DNA of 53,528 nt from the NCBI GenBank assembly GCA_937899625.1, contig CALCCB010000054.1:1-53528 (forward strand), read 5' to 3'. The DNA is from an uncultured Bacteroidota bacterium (lineage in GTDB: Bacteria > Bacteroidota > Bacteroidia > Flavobacteriales_D > Crocinitomicaceae). The notes below the pieces were generated by a model. The model had not been told where the DNA came from. It ran no database searches and was given only the letters and a program-made list of their open reading frames with translations. Numbering within the stretch: the stretch's first letter is position 1; each line of letters begins with the position of its first letter. Shown piece after piece: positions 34,861 to 44,047 of this stretch. The position numbers and the translations under genes are program-made.

Positions 34861-35559
34861 TTAAAGTAGCACTGGGATGAGTTCTGTCAATTGAGGAAGT
34901 GATTTGATCTTGACAATATTTTCTTCTAGTGTATAATGATCGTGTGGGTCAAATAGAATCCCCTTCATTCCAGCGTTGTTGGCTCCTATAATATCGACAT
35001 CTAGATCGTCTCCAATCATTAATGAACGATCTGCTCTTGCCCCGGCAAGTCCCATAGCGTGATGAAAAATGTCTGGTGCGGGTTTGTTTTTTCCAACTTC
35101 TTCAGAGCAAACAATAATCTTGAAGAAGTCTGACAAATTGCTGTTTTCCAGCTTGATATATTGCACTTCCTTAAAACCGTTGGTGATGATGTGCATCAGA
35201 TACCCTTTCTCTTTTAGTTCCTGAAGTGTTTCAATCGCTCCTGGAAACAATTCGGTCTGACGTGGAGAAATGTCAATGTATCCCTGGGATATTTTTTCAA
35301 TGATACTTTCATCTTGAACACCAAAGGATTCTAAAGTGATTCTGAATCTGCCGGATCTAAGATCTTGCTTACTCATTTTACCTGAACCATACAATTTCCA
35401 TAACTGCGCGTTCTTATCCTTATAGAGGGCATGGAAAGATTCAAAGGAAGGAATGTCGTTATCTAACCCCAGCTCATGAAAAAGTATATGTAACGCTTTT
35501 TCAGAATTTTTTTCAAAATCCCAAAGCGTTCTGTCAAGGTCAAAAAAGAGATGTTTCAT
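34861..35559 (-). CDS. HAD family phosphatase, YjjG-like nucleotidase
   Basis: This 232-residue haloacid dehalogenase protein has the nucleophile motif FFDLDRTLWD (Asp7, Asp9, Thr11), motif II MHIITNGFKEVQ and motif III-IV GKNKPAPDIF plus MIGDDLDVDIIGANNAG. The cap domain is helical (C1). The Trp after DxDxTL and the overall pattern match the YjjG group, which removes phosphate from non-canonical pyrimidine nucleotides. It lies directly before a small membrane protein and downstream of upp, another pyrimidine-related gene, which fits a nucleotide housekeeping role. Confidence 0.85.
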   Translation of the reverse strand: MKHLFFDLDRTLWDFEKNSEKALHILFHELGLDNDIPSFESFHALYKDKNAQLWKLYGSGKMSKQDLRSGRFRITLESFGVQDESIIEKISQGYIDISPRQTELFPGAIETLQELKEKGYLMHIITNGFKEVQYIKLENSNLSDFFKIIVCSEEVGKNKPAPDIFHHAMGLAGARADRSLMIGDDLDVDIIGANNAGMKGILFDPHDHYTLEENIVKIKSLPQLTELIPVLL

Positions 35560-35560
35560 T

Positions 35561-36022
35561 CTAAAAAATAAAGTAAACGAGTGCGCTCAGAACGAAACTA
35601 TTCACAAATACTCCTAAAACAATAAGTGGAAAGGTTTTTTTCTCATTCCCATAGAATTTAGCAACAATCATACTGCCAATCGGGATAGATAATAACAACG
35701 GAACCCAAAAAGAAATCCCAACGATCCCGACGGTTCTTTTCACTCTGATGATGAGTCTGTTGGTGAAGGTAAATTTCCGTTTGTTTACCCATTGCAGCCC
35801 TTGTTCCAGGGCTTTTTTCTTGCGTTCAGCCAATTTCCTTTTGCTTCTTTTCTGTAATAGGTCAGCTGAAAAATAAAAGATTACTGCACTAAGTGTGCCT
35901 CCAGCTGAACAGAGTAAGAATGTTTCAAGAAAAGACAAGCCAAATGCGGGCCCGCTTAGAGGTGCGAACAGAAATTTGAAAGTCGAAAGAAAGAAAACAG
36001 AAATATATGCTCCGACATTCAT
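35561..36022 (-). CDS. Small membrane protein of unknown function
   Basis: This 153-residue protein has four hydrophobic segments (about 5-25, 30-55, 98-118, 128-150) separated by a strongly basic loop with KRSKRKLAERKKKALEQG. There is no recognisable catalytic motif. The layout is loosely like SNARE-associated/DedA or small multidrug export proteins, but the support is weak. It lies between upp and the HAD phosphatase with gaps of 1 and 3 bases, so the three are almost certainly one leftward operon. Confidence 0.6.
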   Translation of the reverse strand: MNVGAYISVFFLSTFKFLFAPLSGPAFGLSFLETFLLCSAGGTLSAVIFYFSADLLQKRSKRKLAERKKKALEQGLQWVNKRKFTFTNRLIIRVKRTVGIVGISFWVPLLLSIPIGSMIVAKFYGNEKKTFPLIVLGVFVNSFVLSALVYFIF

Positions 36023-36025
36023 CGA

Positions 36026-36673
36026 TTAACATTTTTCACCAAAAGCGAGGTCACCCGCATCACCAAGTCCTGGAACAATGTAGGATTGCGCAGTTAACTC
36101 GTCGTCAATTGCACCGATCCAGAATTCTGTATTATCTGGTAAATGCTCCCTGACATAATCAAGAGCCTGAGGAGTGGCAATAGCAGAAACAATGATCGTT
36201 CTTGATGGTTTTCCTTGTTTCAGCATAGCTTTATAAACCAAAACCATTGAAGATCCTGTAGCCAGCATGGGGTCAGATAGAATAAGGACCTTGTTATCAA
36301 TTTTTGGAGAGGCAAGGTATTCTACATGGATATCAAAGTCTTCAGCAGTTTTGTGTTTGCGATAAGCAGAAACAAATGCACATTCAGCCTTATCAAAGTA
36401 ATTCAACAAACCCTGATGCATTGCGAGTCCGGCACGCAAGATAGTCGCCAAAACGGGTTGATCTTTGAGAATTGCTGTCTCGGCTTGACCAAGAGGAGTT
36501 GTGATAGAGACGTTTTTAAACTCAAGAGTTTTCGAAAGTTCGTAAGCCATTATTTCAGATATCCTCTCCATGTTCTTTCTGAAGCGCATAGCATCTTTCT
36601 GAATTTTTGCATCTCTGATTTCACTCAGGAAAACATTAAAGATCGAGTTTGTTTTGGATAAATTATGAATCAT
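36026..36673 (-). CDS. upp: Uracil phosphoribosyltransferase
   Basis: This 215-residue PRTase type I protein has the PRPP-binding loop LILSDPMLATGSSMV, the LRAGLAMHQGLL segment and the C-terminal GAIDDELTAQSYIVPGLGDAGDLAFG, the uracil-recognition part of UPRT. It salvages uracil to UMP using PRPP. Minus-strand TAACTTTA upstream is a 7-of-8 match to a -7 box. It is first in the upp / membrane protein / YjjG-like operon. Confidence 0.95.
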   Translation of the reverse strand: MIHNLSKTNSIFNVFLSEIRDAKIQKDAMRFRKNMERISEIMAYELSKTLEFKNVSITTPLGQAETAILKDQPVLATILRAGLAMHQGLLNYFDKAECAFVSAYRKHKTAEDFDIHVEYLASPKIDNKVLILSDPMLATGSSMVLVYKAMLKQGKPSRTIIVSAIATPQALDYVREHLPDNTEFWIGAIDDELTAQSYIVPGLGDAGDLAFGEKC

Positions 36674-36785
36674 ATTTTGGCCTTTGGTCTAAAGTTAAAT
36701 CAAAAAGAGAACAAATTCATCGATGATTTGTAAATAAACTATAAAACTAATTGTTTCAAGCTGGTTTTCAAGCTTTAAAATTGGG

Positions 36786-36793
36786 TAAATTTG
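36786..36793 (+). promoter_or_regulatory. -7 promoter box of ABC exporter operon (TAAATTTG)
   Basis: A perfect TAnnTTTG ends six bases before the ATG at 36799, so the transcript would be nearly leaderless. It also rules out the longer in-frame start at 36751. Confidence 0.45.
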
Positions 36794-36798
36794 CCCTG

Positions 36799-38565
36799 AT
36801 GTCAGAAAAAAAAGGACTTAATACGCTTGTCTTTCGAAGATTGCTCTCGCATGCTAAACCATATAGAGGTTTATTTGCGCTTGCCGTATTTTGTACCATA
36901 ACTCTTTCATTTATAGGGCCACTTCGACCAAAATTGATCGGTGAAATGGTTGATAAGTACATTGTGAAGTCACAGGACAGTGTTCAATTGTTGAACTGGA
37001 CCCTTGTGATTATCGCTCTTCTAGTGATTGAAGGATTACTTCAGTTTGCCGGCTCTTATCTTTCAAATCTCCTTGCCCAGAATATTATCAGGGATATTCG
37101 TAAAAAACTAGTGGGGCACGTACTAAGTTTCAGGATGAGGTACTTCGATCGAACACCTATCGGAGCATTGGTGACGAGAGTGGTGTCGGATCTTGAGGCC
37201 ATTACTGAGGTGTTTTCGTCAGGTTTGATGGATATAGTAGGAGATATGATCTCTTTGATCTTTGTATTGATCCTGATGTTCGTTTCGAATTGGGAATTGT
37301 CATTAATGACATTAGTGCCAATCCCACTTTTGATCATTGCAACGCGAATATTTGCTAAGGCAATGAGAAAATCTTTCCAGCTGGAAAGGGCTCAGGTTAC
37401 AAAATTGAACACTTTTGTTCAGGAAAGGATCTCGGGAATGTCTATCGTGCAGATGTTTAATCGTGAAAAACAGGAATACAAGAAATTCGAGGAGATCAAT
37501 AAAGGACACAGACAAGCGCATGTCAACGCAGTTTGGGCAAACTCCATTTTCTTTCCTGTGGTGGAGATGTTGAGTTCATTATCAATTGCTCTTTTACTCG
37601 TTTGGGGTGCTCTGAAAGTGGAAGGTAAAACCAGCGAAGAGATTCGCAATATGTACGGTGAGATCATTGCGTTTACGCTATGGATCTATCAGCTTTATAG
37701 ACCGATCCGACAATTGGCAGATAAGTTTAATGTGCTGCAGAGAGGAACAGTTCGGGCTGAACGAGTTTTTGAAATTCTCGATCATCAGGAGAATATTCAA
37801 AACAAAGGACAAATCGCAGATTGTAACTTTAATCAGGACATAAGATTTGATCATGTAAGTTTTGCGTATATCGATGATCAATTTGTTCTAAAGGATATCA
37901 ACTTGACGATACCTGCTGGTAAAATAGTAGCTTTTGTTGGGGCCACTGGAGCAGGAAAGTCCACGATAGTCAATTTATTGGGAAGATTTTATGAATTCCA
38001 GGAAGGAACGATCAGTATTGGAGATACATCGATCAATGATATTGAACTGAATTATTTGAGAAAAAACATAGCCATCGTTCTTCAAGATGTCTTTTTATTT
38101 TCTGATACGATTCACAACAACATCACTTTGGGAGACCCTGCCATTTCCAGAGAAGAGGTGATTCAGGCAGCCAAAGAAGTTGGCGCTCATGATTTCATTG
38201 AAAAACTACCAGGCGGATATGATTATCAAGTAGGGGAAAGAGGAGTAGTTCTATCAGTGGGTCAGCGACAATTACTTTCATTCATCAGGGCTTATGTTTA
38301 TAATCCTCATATTCTCATCCTGGATGAAGCTACGTCAAGTATTGATAATGAATCTGAGGAATTAATACAGAAAGCAACTGCAAAATTAACGAAAGGCAGA
38401 ACCAGTATAGTAATCGCACACAGACTCTCCACAATCCAACAAGCCGACATGATCGTGGTTCTTGAAAGAGGAGAGGTGATGGAGAAGGGAACTCATCATG
38501 AGTTATTAAAATCAGGAGGATATTACAGGAAGTTGTACGATATGCAATTTATAGAAAAGAAATGA
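36799..38565 (+). CDS. ABC exporter, MsbA/MdlB-like half-transporter
   Basis: This protein has 588 residues from the ATG at 36799. A six-helix transmembrane domain (about 20-310) is followed by a nucleotide-binding domain with Walker A GATGAGKS (from residue 381), the Q-loop VLQDVFLFSDT, Walker B ILILDEATSSID and the H-loop AHRLSTIQQ. The signature motif reads LSVGQ instead of LSGGQ, a tolerated but uncommon change. Half-transporters of this type dimerise and export lipids, glycolipids or drugs. It overlaps the next gene by 4 bases. The substrate is not evident. Confidence 0.9.
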   Translation: MSEKKGLNTLVFRRLLSHAKPYRGLFALAVFCTITLSFIGPLRPKLIGEMVDKYIVKSQDSVQLLNWTLVIIALLVIEGLLQFAGSYLSNLLAQNIIRDIRKKLVGHVLSFRMRYFDRTPIGALVTRVVSDLEAITEVFSSGLMDIVGDMISLIFVLILMFVSNWELSLMTLVPIPLLIIATRIFAKAMRKSFQLERAQVTKLNTFVQERISGMSIVQMFNREKQEYKKFEEINKGHRQAHVNAVWANSIFFPVVEMLSSLSIALLLVWGALKVEGKTSEEIRNMYGEIIAFTLWIYQLYRPIRQLADKFNVLQRGTVRAERVFEILDHQENIQNKGQIADCNFNQDIRFDHVSFAYIDDQFVLKDINLTIPAGKIVAFVGATGAGKSTIVNLLGRFYEFQEGTISIGDTSINDIELNYLRKNIAIVLQDVFLFSDTIHNNITLGDPAISREEVIQAAKEVGAHDFIEKLPGGYDYQVGERGVVLSVGQRQLLSFIRAYVYNPHILILDEATSSIDNESEELIQKATAKLTKGRTSIVIAHRLSTIQQADMIVVLERGEVMEKGTHHELLKSGGYYRKLYDMQFIEKK

Positions 38566-39428
38566 CAACTGTAGGTTTAAAGATAGGAGGGGTGCCAGAG
38601 CATTTCAATTTGCCTTGGAGACTGGCAATTGAAGAAGGTAGATTTAGAGAGATTGGTCTTGATCTGCACTGGAGCGATATGGGTGGTGGTACAGGACAGA
38701 TGATCAGAGGACTGGAAACTGGTTCACTTGATATTGCAGTACTTTTGACTGAAGGGATAACGAAGGCGATCTTAGAAGGTCTAGACGCAAAGATCATTCA
38801 GGTTTATGTTACTACCCCATTACACTGGGGAATTCATGTGCCCGCAAATTCATCGATCAAAAAGGTGGATGAGCTAAAGGATAAAACGTTTGCCATATCG
38901 CGTGAAGGCTCAGGGTCTCATCTTATGACTTTTGTCAAAGCTTCTCAGGAAGGATGGGAGACAGCCAATCTTCGATTCAATGTAGTTGGAGATATTTATG
39001 GTGGGCTCTGGGCACTTGAGAATAATGTAGCCCAAGGCTTTCTATGGGAAAAATATACCACCTTTCCGTATACAGAGCAGGGTAAATGTAAGTACATTGA
39101 TGAGGTGGTAACACCTTGGCCTTGTTTTGTGATCGCAGTTAGAAATGAGGTATTGGAAAAGCATGGGGATCTTTTGAAAAGAATGTGTGAGATCGTTAAT
39201 AAGAAGGCCCTTGAAGTAAAGAAAGATGAAGATTCGGTGGAAGTGATTTCATGGAGATACAATCTTCGATCCGGACAAGTCGAGAACTGGCTGATCGAAA
39301 CAGATTGGAACTATGATGGAATTGAATATCCACTGGCCTTTGATAAAGTGATAAGATATCTGACAAAATTGGACTTGCTGAAGGAAGAAGATGCGGATAT
39401 GTGGCAGAAAAAATTATTCTATTCATGA
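38562..39428 (+). CDS. NMT1/solute-binding-like protein without signal peptide
   Basis: This 288-residue protein has the periplasmic-binding-protein type II fold of the NMT1/SsuA group: LKIGGVPEHFNLPWRLAIEEGRFREIGLDL at the start and GGGTGQMIRGLETGSLDIAVLLTEGI after it. The lobe crossing follows at KKVDELKDKTFAISREGSGSH. Unlike true solute receptors it has no signal peptide or lipobox, so it is predicted to be cytoplasmic. It overlaps the ABC exporter by 4 bases and hemH by 4 bases. It may be a small-molecule sensor or an enzyme related to pyrimidine-synthase-type proteins. Function is unknown. Confidence 0.7.
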   Translation: MTTVGLKIGGVPEHFNLPWRLAIEEGRFREIGLDLHWSDMGGGTGQMIRGLETGSLDIAVLLTEGITKAILEGLDAKIIQVYVTTPLHWGIHVPANSSIKKVDELKDKTFAISREGSGSHLMTFVKASQEGWETANLRFNVVGDIYGGLWALENNVAQGFLWEKYTTFPYTEQGKCKYIDEVVTPWPCFVIAVRNEVLEKHGDLLKRMCEIVNKKALEVKKDEDSVEVISWRYNLRSGQVENWLIETDWNYDGIEYPLAFDKVIRYLTKLDLLKEEDADMWQKKLFYS

Positions 39429-40450
39429 AAAAAACAACAGGCGTACTTTTGATTCAACTTGGAACTCCTGATAGTCCAAGCGTTTCAGATGTCAGAAGAT
39501 ATTTAAGTGAATTTCTGAATGATCCAAGGGTGATCGATATCCCATGGTTACCAAGAAAACTTCTTGTAAACGGAATCATTGTTCCGTTCAGAGCTCCAAA
39601 GTCAGCAAAAATCTATAAAGAGTTATGGGACTTAAGCGATAATAAGTCGCCATTATTGACGTATACTGAGAAGTTGGTAGAACTTGTTCAGCAGCGATTT
39701 CCGGATGAAGATGTCCATGTTGAATTTGCAATGAGATATCAGAATCCTTCTTTGGATGATGTTTTGGAACGAATGAAAAAGATGAATTTTGATCAATTGA
39801 TCATTGTTCCGTTATTTCCACAATACGCAAGTGCTTCGACGGGTTCTGCAATCGACAAGGCCATGAAGATCATTTCAAAATGGTGGGTGATTCCAGAAGT
39901 AAAGATCGTAAGTCAATTCTGGGATCATGAAGGTTACATTGATTCGGTGGTCGATCGTTCCAAGGCCTTTGATCTGTCATCATTTGATCACATCCTTTTT
40001 TCATATCACGGATTACCTGAAAGACAGGTGGATAAAGTATATGAAGGAGATGATTTTTGTGAAGATCAGCCATGTGAAACTGAAGTTAATCAGAAGAATA
40101 AGTTTTGCTACAAGGCTACATGTTTTGCAACCACCAGGTTGATTGCTTCTAAACTTGGCTTATCTGAAAATGATTATACAGTTTGTTTTCAGTCAAGACT
40201 GGATAAAAAATGGCTTATGCCGTTTTCAGACAAAGTTGTTGAAGAACAATCAAAGTCAGGTGCTAAAAAACTTCTAGTGTTTTCTCCGGCATTTGTTGCT
40301 GATTGTTTAGAGACGTTGATAGAAATAGGAGAGGAATACCAGGAGATCTTTGAAGAACATGGGGGGGAGAAAGTGCAATTGGTCCCAAGTTCTAATGATC
40401 ATCCGCGATTCGTGGATTGCATGGAAGATCTGATAAGGAAACGATTATAA
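39425..40450 (+). CDS. hemH: Ferrochelatase
   Basis: This protein has 341 residues from the ATG at 39425, whose first base overlaps the preceding stop region. The family signatures are present: LLIQLGTPDSPSVSDVRRYL, LFPQYASASTGS, the metal-binding His195 in FSYHGLPERQ, and Glu296 in VFSPAFVADCLETLIEI. It inserts ferrous iron into a porphyrin to complete haem (or coproporphyrin to coprohaem). Four cysteines, C212, C217, C228 and C233, lie just after the His motif. They could bind an iron-sulfur cluster, as some bacterial ferrochelatases do, though usually at another position. Confidence 0.95.
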   Translation: MKKTTGVLLIQLGTPDSPSVSDVRRYLSEFLNDPRVIDIPWLPRKLLVNGIIVPFRAPKSAKIYKELWDLSDNKSPLLTYTEKLVELVQQRFPDEDVHVEFAMRYQNPSLDDVLERMKKMNFDQLIIVPLFPQYASASTGSAIDKAMKIISKWWVIPEVKIVSQFWDHEGYIDSVVDRSKAFDLSSFDHILFSYHGLPERQVDKVYEGDDFCEDQPCETEVNQKNKFCYKATCFATTRLIASKLGLSENDYTVCFQSRLDKKWLMPFSDKVVEEQSKSGAKKLLVFSPAFVADCLETLIEIGEEYQEIFEEHGGEKVQLVPSSNDHPRFVDCMEDLIRKRL

Positions 40451-40516
40451 TTTTTTATTCAAAAGGGAGTTTCGTAATTTTACACGCTTTAACAAATTAG
40501 AGAATTACAAATAAAT

Positions 40517-41830
40517 ATGAGCAATACAACAGAAAGATTGGCCTACAAGGTGAAAGACATTAGTCTGGCAGAGTGGGGTCGTAAGGAAATCAAACTGGCA
40601 GAAGCAGAAATGCCAGGGTTAATGTCACTTCGTGAAGAGTATGGAAATTCAAAGCCATTGGCAGGAGCAAGAATTGCAGGTTGTCTTCACATGACAATTC
40701 AAACGGCGGTGTTGATTGAGACACTTGTAGAGCTTGGTGCTGATGTTACTTGGTCATCATGTAATATCTTCTCAACTCAGGATCATGCAGCGGCAGCAAT
40801 AGCAGCAGCTGGAATTCCAGTTTATGCATGGAAAGGAATGAATGAAGAAGAATTCGATTGGTGTATTGAGCAGACAATTTTTGCATTCAAAGATGGACAG
40901 CCGTTGAATATGATCCTTGATGATGGTGGAGATCTTACAAATATGGTGTTTGATCGTTACCCTGAATTGACTAAGGACATCAAAGGACTTTCTGAAGAAA
41001 CTACAACCGGAGTTCACCGTTTGTACGAAAGAAAGAAGAACGGAACACTTGTGATGCCTGCGATCAACGTAAACGATTCAGTAACCAAGTCGAAGTTTGA
41101 TAACAAGTACGGTTGTAAGGAGTCTTTGGTAGATTCAATCCGTCGTGCAACTGACGTGATGATGGCTGGAAAAGTAGCAGTTGTTTGTGGATACGGAGAT
41201 GTTGGTAAAGGATCTGCAGCTTCTTTGAGAGGTGCAGGAGCAAGAGTGATCGTAACTGAGATCGATCCGATCTGTGCGCTTCAGGCAGCAATGGATGGGT
41301 TCGAGGTGAAGCGTCTGGATTCAGTGGTTCATTTAGGTGACATTATTGTAACAACTACAGGAAATAAAGACATCGTAGTTGGACGTCATTTCGAAAAAAT
41401 GAAAGATAAAGCGATCGTTTGTAATATCGGACACTTTGATAACGAAATCGATATGGGTTGGTTGAACAAGAATTATGGTTCATCAAAATATACTGTTAAA
41501 CCACAGGTTGACATTTACAATGTAAAAGGAAATGAGATCATCATCCTTGCAGAAGGTAGACTTGTGAATCTTGGTTGTGCAACTGGTCACCCTTCATTTG
41601 TGATGTCGAATTCATTTACAAACCAGACTTTGGCTCAGCTGGAGTTGTGGCAGAATAGTGCAAATTACGAGAATGATGTGTATATGCTTCCTAAGCACCT
41701 TGATGAGAAAGTAGCAAGATTACACCTTGCGAAGATCGGTGTTGAACTTGAGACATTATCTCAGGATCAGGCAGACTATATCGGTGTTCAGGTAGAAGGT
41801 CCTTTCAAGGCAGAACACTACAGATATTAA
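40517..41830 (+). CDS. ahcY: S-adenosylhomocysteinase
   Basis: This 437-residue protein is typical of the enzyme: [23 protein letters not shown] at the start, [28 protein letters not shown] (substrate and NAD contacts), the NAD Rossmann motif [18 protein letters not shown], and the C-terminal PFKAEHYRY that reaches the neighbouring subunit. It hydrolyses S-adenosylhomocysteine to adenosine and homocysteine, relieving product inhibition of methyltransferases, of which this window encodes several. The 66-base upstream gap has a near-match -7 box (TAATTTTA). A strong terminator follows. Confidence 0.97.
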   Translation: MSNTTERLAYKVKDISLAEWGRKEIKLAEAEMPGLMSLREEYGNSKPLAGARIAGCLHMTIQTAVLIETLVELGADVTWSSCNIFSTQDHAAAAIAAAGIPVYAWKGMNEEEFDWCIEQTIFAFKDGQPLNMILDDGGDLTNMVFDRYPELTKDIKGLSEETTTGVHRLYERKKNGTLVMPAINVNDSVTKSKFDNKYGCKESLVDSIRRATDVMMAGKVAVVCGYGDVGKGSAASLRGAGARVIVTEIDPICALQAAMDGFEVKRLDSVVHLGDIIVTTTGNKDIVVGRHFEKMKDKAIVCNIGHFDNEIDMGWLNKNYGSSKYTVKPQVDIYNVKGNEIIILAEGRLVNLGCATGHPSFVMSNSFTNQTLAQLELWQNSANYENDVYMLPKHLDEKVARLHLAKIGVELETLSQDQADYIGVQVEGPFKAEHYRY

Positions 41831-41850
41831 TAATTCCCTTTTTAAAGGAA

Positions 41851-41877
41851 AAAGCCCCGTATTCCGGGGCTTTTTTT
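41851..41877 (+). terminator. Rho-independent terminator of ahcY
   Basis: AAAGCCCCG, loop TATT, CGGGGCTTT and a run of seven T. It is the strongest intrinsic terminator in the window. Confidence 0.9.
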
Positions 41878-41930
41878 ATATGTTGTCGTTTCTGCTATCC
41901 GAATCAGATCGGGAAACAGAAATCGAGAAA

Positions 41931-41948
41931 GAGTTCCGTCTGGAACTC
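41931..41948. repeat. Unassigned hairpin between ahcY and groL
   Basis: GAGTTCC, loop GTCT, GGAACTC: a 7-bp perfect stem with no T-run directly after it. It sits between two clear terminators in the 200-base gap. It is not explained by either neighbour and could be a remnant, a small RNA stem or chance. Confidence 0.4.
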
Positions 41949-41979
41949 TATAGTTTTACAAATTTACTTTAATTCGACA

Positions 41980-42013
41980 AAAACAAAAGGGGGATCTAAA
42001 TCCCCCTTTTTTT
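41980..42013. terminator. Bidirectional terminator at the 3' end of groL
   Basis: A-rich run (41980-41988), GGGGGAT (41989-41995), loop CTAA, ATCCCCC (42000-42006), T-run (42007-42013). On the minus strand the stem is followed by TTTTGTTTT, suitable to end the groES-groEL transcript. Confidence 0.85.
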
Positions 42014-42030
42014 ATTTATCCGAATCGATA

Positions 42031-43665
42031 TTACATCATTCCTGGCATACCTCCTGGCATACCTCCGCCCATTGCTGCACCTGGTTCCTCAGGTTGATCA
42101 ACAATAACACATTCAGTTGTCAATAGCATAGAAGCGATAGACGCAGCATTTTCAACCGCAATTCTAGTCACTTTAGTTGGGTCAATAACCCCCGCTTTGT
42201 ACAACTTCTCATATACTTCAGTTCGTGCATTGTACCCAAAGTCGTCTTTACCTTCTTTCACTTTCTGGACGATGATCGCACCTTCTCCTCCGGCATTTGC
42301 TATGATCTGACGAAGTGGCTCCTCAGCTGCGCGTTTAACGATCTGAATTCCTGTAAGTTCATCATCATTCTCACCTTTCAATTTGTCAAGCGATTCAATT
42401 GCTCTGATCAATGCAACACCTCCACCAGGAACAATTCCTTCTTCCACAGCAGCTCTCGTTGCCGCTAGAGCATCATCAACTCTATCTTTCTTTTCTTTCA
42501 TTTCAACCTCAGTAGGTGCTCCAACATAAAGCACAGCAACACCACCTGCAAGTTTGGCAAGACGCTCCTGAAGCTTTTCACGATCGTAATCAGATGTTGT
42601 AGCCTCGATTTGAGTTTTTATCTGAGCAACTCTCGCTTGAATATCTGCCTTTTTACCGGCTCCATTGATGATCGTTGTATTGTCTTTGTCAATTTCGATC
42701 TTCTCAGCGGTACCGAGCATATCAAGCGTTGTGTTTTCAAGAGTCATTCCTCTCTCTTCAGAGATCACTTGTCCACCGGTTAAAATAGCGATGTCTTCAA
42801 GCATAGCTTTTCTTCTGTCTCCAAATCCTGGAGCCTTCACAGCAGCCACTTTCAAAGAACCTCTTAGTCTGTTAACCACAAGTGTTGCTAAAGCTTCTCC
42901 ATCAACATCTTCAGCGATGATCAATAGACTTCTTCCGTTCTGAACAACTGGCTCAAGAACGGGTAGAAGTTCCTTCATATTTGAGATCTTCTTTTCACAG
43001 ATCAAAATGAATGGCTTTTCCATTTCAGCGATCATTTTGTCTGTATTTGTAACAAAATAAGGGGATAGATATCCTCTGTCGAACTGCATTCCTTCCACTG
43101 TTTTTACTTCAGTTTCAGTGCCTTTCGCTTCTTCCACAGTGATTACACCATCGTTTCCAACTACCTTCATCGCTTCTGCGATCAATGTACCGATCGTTTC
43201 GTCATTGTTCGCAGAGATCGTAGCGATCTGTTTGATCTTATTATTGTCAGAACCTACTTCTTTCGAAAGCTTCTTCAAGTTTTTAACTACTTCAGAAACC
43301 GCCTTATCGATTCCTCTTTTCAGGTCCATCGGATTCGCTCCAGAAGCAACATTCTTCAAACCTGCGCTGATAATGGCTTGTGCCAGTACAGTCGCAGTTG
43401 TTGTCCCATCACCTGCAATATCTGCGGTTTTAGCAGCGACTTCCTTCACCATTTGAGCACCCATGTTCTCAACCGGATCAGATAATTCAACCTCCTTCGC
43501 AACTGTAACACCATCTTTGGTTACATGAGGGGCGCCGAATTTTTTACTGATTACAACATTACGACCTTTAGGCCCTAAAGTAACCTTTACTGCATTCGCC
43601 AATGCATCAACTCCTTTTTTTAATTTGTCTCTTCCTTCAATGTCGAAATAAAGATCTTTTGCCAT
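42031..43665 (-). CDS. groL: Chaperonin GroEL
   Basis: This 544-residue 60-kDa chaperonin is full length. It has [17 protein letters not shown] and the nucleotide-binding [12 protein letters not shown]. The apical domain carries [13 protein letters not shown], followed by [22 protein letters not shown] and the flexible GGM-rich tail ([12 protein letters not shown]). It folds client proteins in an ATP-driven double ring closed by GroES. It follows groS by 22 bases and shares its promoter region, which contains a sigma-54-type site. Confidence 0.98.
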   Translation of the reverse strand: MAKDLYFDIEGRDKLKKGVDALANAVKVTLGPKGRNVVISKKFGAPHVTKDGVTVAKEVELSDPVENMGAQMVKEVAAKTADIAGDGTTTATVLAQAIISAGLKNVASGANPMDLKRGIDKAVSEVVKNLKKLSKEVGSDNNKIKQIATISANNDETIGTLIAEAMKVVGNDGVITVEEAKGTETEVKTVEGMQFDRGYLSPYFVTNTDKMIAEMEKPFILICEKKISNMKELLPVLEPVVQNGRSLLIIAEDVDGEALATLVVNRLRGSLKVAAVKAPGFGDRRKAMLEDIAILTGGQVISEERGMTLENTTLDMLGTAEKIEIDKDNTTIINGAGKKADIQARVAQIKTQIEATTSDYDREKLQERLAKLAGGVAVLYVGAPTEVEMKEKKDRVDDALAATRAAVEEGIVPGGGVALIRAIESLDKLKGENDDELTGIQIVKRAAEEPLRQIIANAGGEGAIIVQKVKEGKDDFGYNARTEVYEKLYKAGVIDPTKVTRIAVENAASIASMLLTTECVIVDQPEEPGAAMGGGMPGGMPGMM

Positions 43666-43687
43666 AACTCAATAATTTTAATTGTCT

Positions 43688-43963
43688 TTAAAAAATTCCG
43701 TAAATATCAGACTCTCGCATGATCAGATAAGTGTTTCCGTCAAGCTTGATCTCTGTTCCCGAATACTGACCGTAAAGTACTGCATCACCAACTTTTACCG
43801 TCATGGGCTCGTCTTTTTTCCCGGCTCCAGCAGCCACTACCTTACCTTGAAGGGGCTTTTCCTTTGCTGTGTCCGGAATGATTATACCACTAGCTGTTTT
43901 TTGTTCTGCCGGCGCAGGTTCGATCAGAACTCTGTCTGCCAAAGGTTTAAACTTTACTGACAT
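43688..43963 (-). CDS. groS: Co-chaperonin GroES
   Basis: This 91-residue protein has the 10-kDa chaperonin pattern: [33 protein letters not shown] (mobile loop within TASGIIIPD), then [30 protein letters not shown]. It caps GroEL. It is first in the groES-groEL operon. The upstream region has no CIRCE element and no TAnnTTTG box, but has a TGGCAC/TAGCA site with GG-N10-GC spacing. Confidence 0.97.
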   Translation of the reverse strand: MSVKFKPLADRVLIEPAPAEQKTASGIIIPDTAKEKPLQGKVVAAGAGKKDEPMTVKVGDAVLYGQYSGTEIKLDGNTYLIMRESDIYGIF

Positions 43964-43997
43964 ATGTATTTATTTAAATTAATTTCTGTTCGCCGAT

Positions 43998-44014
43998 TTG
44001 CTAAATCTGTGCCA
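43998..44014 (-). promoter_or_regulatory. Candidate sigma-54 (-24/-12) promoter of groES-groEL
   Basis: Minus strand reads TGGCAC (44009-44014), AGATT, TAGCAA (43998-44003). The invariant GG and GC are exactly ten bases apart, and only one base differs from TGGCAC-N5-TTGCA. Transcription would start about 12 bases past the GC, near 43989, leaving a leader of about 26 bases to the groES ATG at 43963. No vegetative -7 box is found in the gap. Motif reading only. Confidence 0.5.
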
Positions 44015-44047
44015 CTCGATTTTTTAGGACAATTTTTCGTTTTAGAG

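Noticed and set aside
36751-36798. Longer N terminus for the ABC exporter starting at 36751
   Set aside because: The extension would be translated from DNA containing the perfect -7 box at 36786-36793; the ATG at 36799 fits the family start.
43118-43456. Plus-strand open frame of 112 codons inside groL
   Set aside because: Antisense shadow of the highly conserved groL gene; Ser/Phe-rich composition typical of reverse-frame translation.
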